In this document: positions 1 to 11,262 of the stretch, one piece after another
Layout: every line of letters starts with the position of its first letter
How positions within the stretch are numbered: position 1 is the first letter of the stretch
Assembly (NCBI RefSeq): GCF_000002865.3
Contig: NW_001865069.1
Location: 350,441-414,440 of the forward strand
Length of the DNA: 64,000 nucleotides
Origin: Monosiga brevicollis MX1
Taxonomy: Eukaryota > Opisthokonta > Choanoflagellata > Craspedida > Salpingoecidae
Direction: 5' to 3'
Made by a program: the position numbers and the translations under genes
Notes under the pieces: model-generated
Told to the model about the DNA's origin: nothing
What the model saw: only the letters and a program-made list of their open reading frames with translations
Databases searched by the model: none

Positions 1-97
1 TAACCATGAAAATCTTGTCTCTCGATTGAATGCATTCCTCTTGTAATGTTCCTCCCTCATTCTTTCTGTTTTGCTAACGGGGTCTTCTTGGTTGTAG

Positions 98-2174
98 GGA
101 TTGTTCTGGATGAGAGCCACCTCATATCAAGTGCCTCGAGGCAAGGGCGCAAAATTCAGGCGCTTGCAGCTCGCAATCGTTGGTGCCTGACGGGCACGCC
201 CGTGCAGCGACGAGTGTTGCCAGATTTGGCGCCTCAATTCTCCTTTTTGCGCGTGCCCTTTGACCCCAACTATGGGGCACGCATGTCAGCTGGCTTACTG
301 TTTGGGTTTGGACCCCGATTCCGAAGCCATTGCGATAACCTCATCCAGCCCGTCTTGCTCCGCGTAATGGTCCGCCACACGCTGAACCAGGCGCTCGAGG
401 GTCAGCCCATTCTTGAGTTGCCACCAATCTCCGCCCACACGGTGATGGTAGATTTTTCGCCAGGTACGCCAGCGCAGTGAATGATGGGCCTCTACGAATG
501 CACGCGAAGCACTCAAATGTCATCTTCATGTCCCATTGCCATACAGCGGAACGTGCAGCCTACGACCAGCTAGCGGCCGATTTGGAGGCCCGATACGCGG
601 TCTATCGCGAAAAGGGGAGCGTCTGCGTCACGCGTCTGGCCGTGCAGCTGAGTCACCTCACTTTGCCTCTACGACGAGCCTGCGCCGGCGCGCTGGTAGC
701 AGCACGAAGCCCCCTGTCATCGTTTGAATCCTATCTCAAGCGACTGGACTCGTTTACTGATGTCTTACAGCAGCGCTCCAGGGACTTGGACAAGCTCAAA
801 TTCAGCCAAAGAGAACTGCAAGAAGACAACTGCCCAATTTGCTTGGATGTCAAGGAGCAGCCTGTGGAGACCCCTTGCCATCACCAGTTTTGCTTCGTGT
901 GCATTACAAGCCTTGTTGGCTCTGGCATCGAGCCCACCTCTCCTTGTCCCTTGTGCCGTCGGCCCATCAAGTTGAATGGACTCAAGCGGCTGGCTACGGC
1001 AGCTGACCAAAGCGATGAAGCTGCGAGTGGCGATGCACCCGGCGCCAAGCGGGCCAAGACCGCTGTGGCCAAAGTTTTGTTTGACAGCAAGATCCAGGCA
1101 CTGTTGATGACGCTGGATGCTATCTGGGCCCGCGAGCCCCTGGCCAAGGTCTGTCGGGCCGCACCAAGGCTTGTCGGTGACACCTCCGCAGGAATGGACA
1201 GCAGGCTCTGTGCCATACACCTGTGGATCGATTACTTGTTTGTTTGTTTGTTTGTTTGTTTTTGCGCTTGGGCTTGACTCGAGATGGCATTGATATCACC
1301 GTTGCGTTGCATAGGTGCTAGTATTTTCACAATTCTCCAACACGTTGACAATGGTGGGGGAACGCTTGAAGCGGCGTCACCTCAAATTTGCCACGCTAGT
1401 GGGGAGCATGGAACGCACACAGCGTACAAATGCGCTTGCTGGCTTTGCCAAGGACCCGAGCACCAACGTGTTTCTTCTTTCCACGCGCGCTGGTGCTGTG
1501 GGCATCAATTTGACCGAGGCCAATCATGTCGTTCTTATGGATCCGGTATGTCTCAGGCGGCAGTGAGGGAGTGACTGCTGAATTGGACTGTAGATATCGT
1601 CTAACCGTGGATGCGTGCCCCTCCGCAGTGTGTTAATCCTGCAACTGAGCAGCAAGCCATTGGTCGCGTCCATAGGTCAGTAAAGACAGCCCTCTCTGGA
1701 TTGGGTTCCGGGCCTGTGATTGACCAACTCTGGCGTGTTCTTTTTCTTTCTCTCGTTGGCCATTCTTTTGACATCATTTTTTTCTCATCTCGCTGCCCGC
1801 ATGCCGGCTGGAACAGATTGGGTCAGACCCGGCCAGTACACGTACATCGGCTGCTGATGCGACACAGCATTGACACGCGGATCGCACGGTTGCGCTGTGG
1901 AACGCGCACTTCGGCTCAATCTGAGTATGATCAACTGCTATGGCCCCCGACTACGGCGTACACAGACGACGACGAGACAGCAGCTGGTGAACGCCTCGAA
2001 CAGGACGTGGCCGCTTCGTCGCGGGGAGGCTTGGAGGAGATGAAGGATGAAGACTTGACGCCAAAGCCGGACGATCCAGAGTCCGAAGAAGCCACGCCCG
2101 AAAATCAAGAGACGCGCCAGCTTTTGCAGGCCGTACCACCGTCCGAATCCGGATCCTCCTCTTCCGAAGATTAA
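98..2174 (+). CDS. SNF2-family helicase with inserted RING finger (SHPRH/RAD5/HLTF-like), 3' part
   Basis: DNA-dependent ATPase/E3 ligase-type protein, cut by the window start. Exons read 98-463, 547-1148, 1315-1545, 1629-1675 and 1817-2174, with phases that close. In order I see the Walker B-like VLDESH, motif III RWCLTGTPVQ, a C3HC4 RING (CPICLD...CHHQFCFVC...CPLC, about 835-970), the helicase C-lobe start VLVFSQF, STRAGAVGINL, and motif VI split by an intron (EQQAIGRVHR / LGQTRPVHV). It ends in an acidic Ser/Glu tail. Known members with the RING between the two lobes polyubiquitinate PCNA or remodel chromatin in damage tolerance. Motif II is DESH rather than DEAH/DEGH. The family is certain; SHPRH versus RAD5/HLTF cannot be settled without the N-terminus. 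Confidence 0.9.
1234..1263. repeat. (TTTG)n microsatellite in helicase intron
   Basis: Short TTTG tandem array inside the intron before the exon at 1315. Confidence 0.8.
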
Positions 2175-2392
2175 TTGGCTTGCGTTGTCATGTGAAGCTG
2201 CATGTGCATTATCTGGCTTCACATGGATAACGTAAATCATGTCCGAATCGAATCAAACTTCATGTTTCAAAGTGCTATTGGTGCTGCGAGCACAGAAAAA
2301 AAAAAATGGGGGTGGGGCAAGTTTGAGGCGAACTTCGAAACCTCACATGCGACCAAGGCACCAAGTTGACGCCATTCAGATTGAAAGAAAGC

Positions 2393-2397
2393 AAAAA
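2393..2397 (-). terminator. Pol III T5 terminator of tRNA-Asp copy 1
   Basis: Five A on the plus strand, so TTTTT in the transcript, 7 nt past the tRNA 3' end. The same spacing and flanking bases occur at copy 2. Confidence 0.7.
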
Positions 2398-2404
2398 TAT
2401 TAAG

Positions 2405-2476
2405 CTCTCCGACTGGGAATCGAACCCAGGTCTCCTGCGTGACAGGCAGGGATACTAGCCACTATACTATCGGAGA
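2405..2476 (-). tRNA. tRNA-Asp (anticodon GTC), copy 1
   Basis: A 72-nt cloverleaf on the minus strand: acceptor TCTCCGA pairs with TCGGAGA, discriminator G, no intron. The anticodon loop is CTGTCAC, so the anticodon is GTC. The A box (TAGTATAGTGGC) and B box (GGTTCGATTCC) are intact. A run of five T on the sense strand (2393-2397) lies a few bases downstream as a Pol III terminator. It is identical over all 72 nt to the copy at 18624. Confidence 0.97.
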
Positions 2477-2656
2477 TGATCTGACAGAGTCTCTCATAAG
2501 TTTATATATAAACGAATATTTCAGATTTAACGCTGTAAATGTCAGATTTTGTGCTGCAAGGGGGTTGTAATCAGATGACTCGTCTGCTCTGGCTTTTCCG
2601 TCTTGGCTCGTGACCAGCCCCCCACTGCTCACCTCCTCTAGCAGCAGCAGGCAGAC

Positions 2657-4014
2657 ATGGCGTCGCATCCCGTGACCACGATTGATCCAAAGGTGAGAAT
2701 GCAGCGTGCTTTTACTCGGAAGTATGTGTGTGTGGGGGGGGGAGGGGGTGGGAGCGTGTTGATTTGTGTGTTGTTGAACCGGGAACGTGGAGCCTTTCCA
2801 GAATTATTGACAGCGTCCTGTTGGCGGCCCCCTTTGCTCGTGGCGCAGGATACGGATACGTTCAAGCAACTGGGCCATGCTTGGTGGGACAGGAGCGCGG
2901 AAATGTACCCGCTCCACCATCTGAACCCAGCTCGCCTGGCATACATTGCACGCAAGATCTGTGAGCACCACGAGCGCAGTACGACACACATTCAGGAAGC
3001 CATTGATGCCTACTACGCCGACTTGAAGGGTTGGTTTGAGCACGCGCGCCAGTACAACCGGCGTCCCACCCACGCTTTACGCACACCTTGACTAGGTACA
3101 CGTCTCGTGTTTGCTTGTTTTTATCTGCTGCGCAGAGCTCGAGGGAAAAGGTCTCAAGTATACGGACCAAGCACAGACGGCACTTGTGCAACCGCGGCTA
3201 CCGGCCGCCCATCGCCCTTTGGCCGGAATCAGCGTGTTGGACATTGGTTGTGGAGGTGGCATTCTGTCCGAGTCGATGGCCTACCTCGGTATGTCTAGAT
3301 CCCCGTCTTTCCCCGCCTATCCTGCGTTCACAGTTTGACCTGAGCGGCTGCCACCTGGTGTGATTCAGGCGCCGAGGTCAAAGGCATTGATTCCGTGGGT
3401 GAAGCACTTCCCATTGCTCGCGTACATGCTCGCGCCATGGGGCTCTCCGTCGACTATGAGCAAGTGAGTGGTGCTCATTCAAGTGCCCACCCTTGATCGT
3501 GGCACCCTGGAGTGGCTCGTGATTCCATTCCTCGCTGCTCCGTGGTGTCTTTATCCTACCATTCTGGCCCGGGTCTTTACTTGCGGGTTAATTAACATGC
3601 ATCTGCTTTGGGTAGGTAACTGCAGAGGCCTTGGCGGCGCGTGGTGCCCAGTACGACGTGGTCTTGGTCATGGAGGTGATTGAGCACGTGGCCAACGTGC
3701 CGGTATTTGTGGATGCCATGGTGCAGCTGACCAAGTCGCGCGAAATGCTGATTTTGTCAACGCCCAACCGCAACTGGTTGAGCTGGCTCATTGTCATTTT
3801 TGCAGCCGAGGATGTCCTGGGCCTCATTCCCAAAGGCATGCATACTTACTCCCAGTTTATCCGACCCGAGGAGCTGCTGCAGCTTACCGCACCTCGTGGC
3901 CTCACGGCGATTGATCGCCAAGGCTTTGTTCTCGACGTCTTCCGGTGGCGATGGTTTGTCTTGCCCTTTGACTGGGTCGACTACATTGTTACCTTTATCA
4001 AGAATCCCCAGTGA
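2657..4014 (+). CDS. COQ3: ubiquinone biosynthesis O-methyltransferase (COQ3)
   Basis: SAM-dependent O-methyltransferase that acts twice in mitochondrial coenzyme Q synthesis. Exons 2657-2692, 2849-3029, 3136-3288, 3369-3463 and 3616-4014 join in frame to about 287 residues. Visible are the N-terminal segment with AWWDRSAEMYPLHHLNPAR, SAM motif I VLDIGCGGGILSE, the post-I acidic loop EVKGIDSVGEA, motif II YDVVLVMEVIEHV, and the COQ3-typical IPKGMHTYSQF. Length and motif order match family members; the presequence looks short. It lies 0.2 kb past the divergent tRNA-Asp. No regulatory signal recognised. Confidence 0.93.
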
Positions 4015-4162
4015 CCAGTCAATTCATCATCGCCCGTCTCCTTAACATGTAAATTTTTGTATCGTCAAGAAATGGCTCTTCATTTTCAGAACGCGAAAGC
4101 AGTCAAATGTTGTAATACTCCAAAAAAAGGATTCACATGTCAATTCACACTCTGAAAATTGC

Positions 4163-4164
<2 letters not shown>

Positions 4165-4235
<71 letters not shown>
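4165..4235. repeat. (CA)n microsatellite
   Basis: About 35 CA units between COQ3 and the first transporter. The apparent open frames through it are artefacts of the dinucleotide. Confidence 0.95.
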
Positions 4236-4239
<4 letters not shown>

Positions 4240-4461
4240 AGGGCGCGATCGAATTTCAGCAAGAGAGGTTGGGCAGAGCCCCCTTCTCATCATCTAACCT
4301 GTGAGCCCCGCGCTGCTCCCAATCGCTCACGTTCTGCTCCCTATCGCTCACGTTCTGCTCCTCTTGATCGACGAGTCAGGCAGGCATTCAGACGGTGCAT
4401 CCGTCAGGGATGGAAGGATAGGGCAGGGAGCTTCTTATGAGAGGCCCATAAGCTCGGGAAA

Positions 4462-4504
4462 GCACACACACACACACACACACTCTCTCTCTCTCTCTCT
4501 CTCT
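4462..4504. repeat. compound (CA)n(CT)n microsatellite
   Basis: CA run followed directly by CT run. The 4015-4999 stretch otherwise holds only pyrimidine-rich leader-like sequence before the transporter start. Confidence 0.95.
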
Positions 4505-4999
4505 CATGCCTCTCCGGCGCGCGTGTGTGAGCACACGCGGTGGAATACGGTTGCGAAATTTTAAGCCCCCTTTCCCTCTCAACCCGTCAAACTCGTGCTC
4601 CCTACTTGCCCATTCTCTGTTCCTCGAGACATCTGTGATGCCTTTGCATGCCTCACATCGCACCAGCTGTGATGCTTCGCCTGTCAAAACGGCGCAACAC
4701 CCTCGCCATGATGCCATGCCGTTGGATTGGGACACCGCATTCTTTCAGAGCTTCCACGCAAGCCCCCACCCTTCCCACCTTCAAGCATGCTGCCCCTTTC
4801 CCAGGCTCCTTCTCGTTGTCTCCCGCTGCCGGCGCTCTAAGAGAGTCATTTTTCTCTCTTCCCGCCACGTAGCCCACCGTGCACGCCCAAACGCCGTCTG
4901 TGCCACGCCGCCCACGCCGCCCACGCCGCCCTGCCCCTGCTCAAGCCTGCTGGCTGCCGTTGCAATCACTTACGCGAGTTGCGCATCGCGATCGCGGTC

Positions 5000-6774
5000 A
5001 TGAGCGAGACCCCTTTGTCCTCTGCAAGCCCTGGCTCGAACGCCATCGCCGCCTTGGCTGAGCAGCAAACCGTCGTCGACCGCCTTCATGCCGCCGTGGC
5101 CAATCTACCACCTCCACGCCAGTCCCTGCTGGTCGAACCCGTCCTTGAACAACTGCCTTTGGTTCCTCAAGGCCCCGTGGACAACCTTGACAACCTTGAT
5201 GCGCCGGCTCAGCACGCGCTGCCTCTCTTGCCCATAACGTCGACCGGATCCTTGGACCCTCTCCAAGTGCTCAGCTCGCGTGTAGGGCCACCATCGGTTC
5301 TTGATACCGACCATCTCACCCAAAAGCAGGACCTGGTGCTGGAGGATGGCTTGGGTAGCAAGAATTCGCCACACCTCATCAAAGACAAGGCAAAGGACAG
5401 CTCTCGAGATCCGACAGAACAGCATGCTCACTTCAATGTGGAGCTGGTCGAGACGCCCGCGCCCGCGGGCAGCCGTTCCCGCATGTGGTCGTTCTTGTTC
5501 CTGTTTGCGCTGTTTGCCGGTATGTCTTTGCCCCCCCAATCTATCTGCTTCTCGCTGGTCGACACCCTCCACGTTGATCGGCTAGTGCTCAGTCTTGAAC
5601 GAACCAATGCTCATTTGCTTTGACAGGCTGTCAGTCAATTTTTCTGCGCCTCTCCTCGATTGTGGCTCCTTCGACCGTGGTTAGCAATGGCAGCTACCTC
5701 CTAGTATTCATGCTTGGCGATGGCACAGCACTGCTTGCCTTTGCGCTTCGCACCTTTGCCTTTAAGATCCATTGGCAAAGCGTGCTTCCACGCCGTGCCG
5801 GAGCGGGCGCAGCCGCAGGCATGCTCAACGCCATTGGCATCGTGGGCTTTACCATGCTCAATGCTGATGGTGGCGAAGCTTCGCTGCTGGCCCCGCTCAC
5901 GTCCCTGAACCTGGTGGTACCAGTAATCTTTGGCTTCCTGGCCTTTGGAGACCGTGCAACACTGCGCAAGCTTGCGGGCATTGTGCTCGGTGTTGGCGCG
6001 ACGATGATGTTTGCCTTTGGGGGGGGATCATCCTTCAGCTTTAGTGACATGTCCACCCTGACCTACTTTTTCATCGTCTTCTTTGGGTGGGGTTTCACCA
6101 CCACCCTTTTTCAGTTGATATCCCTTCTTCCTGCCAACGACCTGGCGGCTGCCTACGTGAGCAGCGTCGTGGCCTTTACCGTGACGGGAATTGTGGCGGC
6201 TGTGAGCATCTTTGGCCAAGTGGACCTGACCAACTTTGATTGGGCGCACATCATGCTGCTTCTGGCTGGGGCGTGCCATGGCATTGCCAACGCATGCTTT
6301 GTCTATCTGTCTCAAGCCATGCCGTCCGAGGCTTCGGTCGTGGCACCTCTGTCATCGCTCAACATTGTCCTCCCCGTGGCCGTGGGCATGATTGCACTTG
6401 GCGAAGAGGTCACTGCGCTCAAAATCGTTGGGTCCATCCTGGCCGTCGTGGCCGTGCTCATGATGGGTGTGTCGGACCTGACAGAGCTGGTGGCTAGCCT
6501 CAACTGTTGTTGTCGCACGTCGAAAGACACGACCCAGCACATGATCCCAGCGGTGGTGGATGATGAAGGTCATGTCGTGGTTGAATTGCAATGGCGGGAC
6601 CTAGACTGGGATGACACAATGCACTTTAGCGTGAACAAACCAGAACACGAGCTGGAGGCCGCTGTTGCTGCTGCGCTTGACGCTGACGACGTGGAGGAGG
6701 AAACTGCTCACTTGAGCGCCCTCCCCCTGATGGCCGGTGCACCCGTTCTTCCCAGCCCTACCGATATGGTATAA
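5000..6774 (+). CDS. EamA/DMT-superfamily membrane transporter, copy 1
   Basis: Multipass transporter of the drug/metabolite superfamily; substrate unknown. Two exons, 5000-5519 and 5627-6774, give 555 residues. The first about 165 residues are Pro/Ser/Leu-rich and probably cytosolic. Then follow about ten hydrophobic segments in two EamA-like halves, with the hallmark glycine-rich helices NAIGIVGFTMLNA and ALKIVGSILAVVAVLMMGV near the end of each half. The tail is acidic, with the segment VVDDEGHVVVELQWRDLDWD. The neighbour at 8048 is a tandem paralogue with the intron at the same site and phase. The start was chosen as the first Met giving matching N-terminal layouts. Confidence 0.82.
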
Positions 6775-7167
6775 CGATTCAGATGGTGTCGAGGCCTCGT
6801 GTGTGCTCGCCTGGTAGCACTGTTTGCATTGGACTCTGCGAGTCAAGGCCGTGTCCCGATGTTGTGGCAATCTACATTTTGATCACCCATTGCGTGTCTT
6901 TTTGTATACCATCATCAGCAAAGTCAATGTCATGCGCCAAACCAACCACAACCGCTGCCGTTTCCCATTTCATTTTACATCTCCACTCAACAGGAACAAA
7001 AAGAAGAAAAAAAAGGAGTGACATTGTGCCTTTTTACAACACCTGACTGCAAAATGCATGCAAGTAAGCACGTGCTGTGTCCAAATCTTGCTGTAATGCA
7101 AGTGTATCCTTGTTCGAATTGATGCAACGTCAATTCAAAATAGGAAATCCAACGTTGTAAAGTCCTC

Positions 7168-7309
7168 TTTCTCTCTCTCAAACTCTCTCTCTCTCAAACT
7201 CTCTCTCTCTCAAACTCTCTCTCTCTCAAACTCTCTCTCTCTCAAACTCTCTCTCTCTCAAACTCTCTCTCACGCCCTCGCTCTCTCTTCAACTCTTCTC
7301 TCTCTCATG

Positions 7310-7340
<31 letters not shown>

Positions 7341-7343
7341 TGT
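7168..7343. repeat. CTCTCTCTCAAA satellite and (CT)n
   Basis: Imperfect tandem array of a CT run ending in CAAA (complement TTTGAGAG), grading into plain CT. The same motif recurs near 22.6, 38.3 and 55.5 kb. Confidence 0.9.
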
Positions 7344-7572
7344 TCAACGGTATGCACGCTTTCGTGGAGGTTATCGCGTGGCATGATTAAGGACACTCGT
7401 GTACACAACACAGCATTATTGATTTGGTTCTTGGTTCTTGCAGCAGAGGCAGCGTGCCGTCCTCGATTTGCTGCAACCTCCACCCAGCTACCGACGACAT
7501 GTACTTGGCACAATTCACAACAATATCCCCATGTGCTGTGCCGCTTCAGTCCGTTGCGCCCTTTTGAAATAA

Positions 7573-7574
<2 letters not shown>

Positions 7575-7609
<35 letters not shown>
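7575..7609. repeat. (CA)n microsatellite
   Basis: Uninterrupted CA dinucleotide run. Confidence 0.95.
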
Positions 7610-7611
<2 letters not shown>

Positions 7612-7799
7612 AGCATGTCGCGAGCCCCCCACGCGCGTCCACGGGTGGGCGCGCACACCACATGATACAGAGAGCCTCAAGTTTAAAGACGCACACAAAC
7701 ACGAGCGCGCTCTTGTTATCTGGGGGAGGGGGCCGTGGAGTGGCTGGAGAGCTGTCGCATTTTTTAAACCTTTTGCTCTTCCTCCTGCCAACCACCCCT

Positions 7800-7800
<1 letters not shown>

Positions 7801-7829
<29 letters not shown>
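7801..7829. repeat. (CAG)n microsatellite
   Basis: About ten CAG/GCA units upstream of transporter copy 2. It lies outside the coding exon, so it does not encode poly-Gln or poly-Ala. Confidence 0.85.
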
Positions 7830-7830
<1 letters not shown>

Positions 7831-8047
7831 ATGAAGTTTGACAACTAACTAGCAACACACTTGGTGAGTTGCCCGCCTACTATCTCACCAATCAACGCCG
7901 CCTGCCTTTGACCTCACATATGACGCCACCGTTCTCTTGTCGCCTGCACACCTTTGCCTCGCTCTAGAGTTGCCGGGCAGGCGGCCGCGCCATACGGGCA
8001 GATTCCGACTCCTTTCCGACCCGCGCTTCCTCCTCAGACCTTTACCA

Positions 8048-9877
8048 ATGGCAGACGCACCACCCCCTCTGACTCCAGAGGCCAATGAGGCGCCACATGC
8101 GACTACTGCAAATCCCAGCACCCCTACTCCTGCCAATCCCAGCACCACTACTACTCCTGCCGATGAGATCGCGAATGCACCCTCAACCTCGACCTCGACC
8201 TCGCGCCGTCGCCCCACCCTCACCACCATTCTCGATGCATCGTTTCCGGGGCCAGCCAGCCCGACCAGCGATGCATTGGCACAAGACCCTCTCACTCGGG
8301 TCCGCAACCTTGCTGATACCGGTGTCATGCGCCGCACGTCCTTGCTACCCGACATTTCTCGTATGGGATCTGTTGTTCCAACCATCCTGGCGCCAGGAAA
8401 TATTGAGCAAGCCCTCATCATGGACGACAAATCCAAGACCGCTGAAAAGCCTAAACAACTTTCAAACAGCACCAGCACCTCGCAAGACAGCGGTGTCGAG
8501 TTTGACCAAGCGCTCGAGGGCGTGCACGTGGAAATTGCCATCCCAGACCCCACTTCCAACAGCGGCGCGGGCCGCATGTGGTTCTGCCTTTTTCTCTATG
8601 CTCTCTTTGCTTGTACGTAACTATTACAACAGGCTCGCTTCCTGGTTCGCATATCCCGAAGCACATGGATGGCTTGACCTCACCTCACATTCTTTCGGGC
8701 TGTCACACCCCTAGCCTGCAACTCCATTCTGCTTCGCACATCCAACATCGTCGACAAGCACGTGGAAGTCTCCAGCGGCACATACATTTGCCTCTACTAC
8801 ATGGGCGACGCTTGCTCCCTTCTGACATTTGCCTCTGTCAACTTTGGCCCACGAATTGCCGGGCACTGGGGCGAACTGCGGCTCTACAACCACGTCATTG
8901 GCGCCCTGGCCGGCCTCACCAATGCCATGGGCATTGTTGGTTTTACCATGCTAAACGCCAACGACGGTGAAGCCTCGCTTCTGGCCCCACTAGCCTCCCT
9001 TTACGTTATCGTCCCCATCGTCGCCGGATTCCTCTGCCTTGGCGATCGCCTCACCAAGCAAAAGGCACTGGGCATCGGGCTGGGCCTCGGCGCAACCATG
9101 ATGTTTGCCTTTGGCGGTGGCTCAAGCTTTGATCTCGGGGAGACTCGCACCTTGCTCTTCTTCTTCATCACCATTGCTGGCTGGGGGTTGACCACGCCCT
9201 TGCTCCAAATGCTGGCCGTTTTCACCGAAGTCAACATGGCCTTTAGCTACTGTAGCAGCGTGGTCTGGTTTGTGGCTGGTGGCTTCTTCTCCGCCTTTGT
9301 TATCTTTGGCGATGTGTCTTTGGCTGGCTTTGGCGCCACCCACGTCTTGATCATGGCTGCTGGCGCTTGCCATGGCCTGGGCAATGGTAGTTTTGTCTAT
9401 CTTTCCCAAGCCATGCCAGACAAGGCAGCTATCGTGGCCCCGCTGAGTAGCCTCTACGTGCTCATCCCCGTGATTGTGGGTATGGTTTTCCTGGACGAAG
9501 CTGTGACCGCCCTCAAGATTGTGGGTGCCATTTGCACCGTTGCCGGTGCTCTTCTGATGGGTGTCGACGACTTGGTCAGCTTTTGGAAGCTGCTGTGCGG
9601 AGGCGAGGTCGGCGAAACTGTCACGGGGCCTGTCGTTGTGGACGACGAAGGCCACGTTGTCATGCAGCTGGACTGGAAGGACGTCACCTGGGATGACAAC
9701 ATGCATCTGGCACTCAACCCCGATAAGGAGACGCTTCGCGAGGTTCAACACGCCGTCGAGTTGGTGCACGAGCACGAGCATGAGAACGAGCATGCGGACC
9801 ACCCGCCTCTGGTGCTGGGTATGCCTGTCCTTGTGCGGACACCGCACACTAGCAACCTGCGCGCCACTTTTCTGTAG
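8048..9877 (+). CDS. EamA/DMT-superfamily membrane transporter, copy 2
   Basis: Tandem paralogue of the gene at 5000. Exons 8048-8612 and 8715-9877 give 575 residues. The splice falls inside the same small codon before Cys (LFA-S-C here, LFA-G-C in copy 1), in the same phase. The membrane half is closely similar: GIVGFTMLNANDGEASLLAP, GLGATMMFAFGGGSSF, ACHGLGNGSFVYLSQAMP. The acidic tail motif VVDDEGHVV is kept. The N-terminal cytosolic regions have diverged almost fully, both rich in Pro, Ser and Thr. Ten membrane segments are likely. Substrate unknown; nucleotide-sugar or small-metabolite export would be typical for the superfamily, but nothing here proves it. Confidence 0.82.
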
Positions 9878-10436
9878 TTCTTCCTTGAGTTAGTCTGTCA
9901 GAAGAAGAAAAAAATTGGTCGCGAGCAGAATGCGCAGCCAGTCTGAGAAGCACAACGGCCAGCCGTCGAAAATAGCGTGTAAAGAGCAAGAGTGCTCAGT
10001 GCCGCCCTCTATACCCGTGGTGATACCCGATGCCATGAGGGACGAGAGCGAGCGAGATTCCAGAGACCAGAGACCAGATCAATGGGTAATGTCATCTAAT
10101 TGAATCCTTGAATCATCTGGACAATGCTTCTCGGCATCACACCAGCGTTGGCCAAGGAAGGAAAGGACAAGGAGAAAAGTAATACAAGTGGGGAGGCCAA
10201 GACGCAGATCAAGCTGCTGGTGTCAAGCCCACGGCCCGAAACAACGTCAAAGATACCGGCCAAGAGCGCGCAGCGTGGCTGGTATGAAAAGAAAAAAAAT
10301 TGTCGCGGCGGCAAGCCAAATTTGACGCCGCCTTCGGTAAAGTGAAAGGAGCAGAGCACAAGGGGACTTTCAACCCACTGCGCCCTAGTTGCCCGGAAAA
10401 TCAGCAAAGAGGTTGCATGGCAGTGTGACTGCACAT
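9878..10436. other. intergenic between convergent genes
   Basis: Presumed 3' UTRs of transporter copy 2 (+) and NDUFA13 (-). Several short open frames occur on both strands without recognisable content. Confidence 0.5.
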
Positions 10437-11262
10437 CTAGACAATTTGGGGCACCGTTAGCGGCGTGGTAGGCGCGACGTAAGAGTCTGTGTTGTAAAAC
10501 TTCTCGTTCACGTCCCAGCCCTAAGAGGATGTGTGTCATCATGGGCAGGAGCAGGCACGCCATTCATGAGACGGATTCGCAACGTGAGGAAGCGCAGAGC
10601 ACACAGCCGTGGAATAGGCTAAGATGAGGTCAGCCCACACGATCGGACAAAGCTTTGACCACCAAACACCGCACCTTGTGGTTGGCCATGATCTTGCGCT
10701 CGGCTTCGGTGATCTGAGCACGACGGCGAACCATCCTGTCGAAGTGGGTAGCCAAGTGTTTATAATAAGCGACGTGAGAAGTGGCACCGCATGGAAGGAG
10801 GAACACAGGATAGGGCAAAATTGGAGAGTCGCTTGTAAATTCCTCCCTTCCTGGCGGTGCCGCAGAGCGGTGACGTACAGTCGGTCGGCTTCCGCCTCGA
10901 GCACAGGAGCAATAGCAATGCGAGCGTTGAGCTTCTCCTCTCCAAGACGCCTACAGACAGCACATCCACGCGAGGAAACCCAGCACAGATGCACGTGAGA
11001 AAGAAGCGCACATCCAAGCGCTCCGTCTGCTACTACCGAGACCCTTGCTCGCGTACAGCGCCTGCGCGCAAAGTGCCAAAGATGCTGACCTCCTAGCCTG
11101 GTTGCCCTGAATGACCTTGTAGAAGCCGTATGCCATGACGCCAATGGCCCCAGCAAACAGAACCGCACCGTGGGGGCCACGGTAAGGCACGTTGCGCTTG
11201 TAAGGCACGGACGTGTAGCCACCAGCCGGCGGCATATCCTGCAAAACCTGCTTGGCTGCCAT
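10437..11262 (-). CDS. NDUFA13: NADH:ubiquinone oxidoreductase subunit A13 (NDUFA13/GRIM-19)
   Basis: Accessory subunit of mitochondrial complex I. Minus-strand exons 11262-11090, 10950-10861, 10735-10675 and 10520-10437 close in frame to 135 residues (human 144). The N-terminus QDMPPAGGYTSVPYKRNVP is the family signature. It is followed by one membrane helix (AVLFAGAIGVMAYGFYKVI), then ARIAIAPVLEAEADR, and a C-terminal part with the spacing of the known KDVPGWKVGE segment. The second intron as read starts with GC (CG|GC) and is not a good consensus, so about six residues around it are uncertain. It converges with transporter copy 2. Confidence 0.92.

Larger units (their letters stand above)
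6775..8047. other. intergenic, simple-repeat rich
   Basis: Between the two transporters I see only the first copy's 3' region and microsatellites: CTCTCAAA/CT (7168-7343), CA (7575-7609) and CAG (7801-7829). No further gene seen. Confidence 0.7.

Noticed and set aside
4042-4440. Cys-Val and Thr-His repeat peptides
   Set aside because: Translations of the (CA)n microsatellite.
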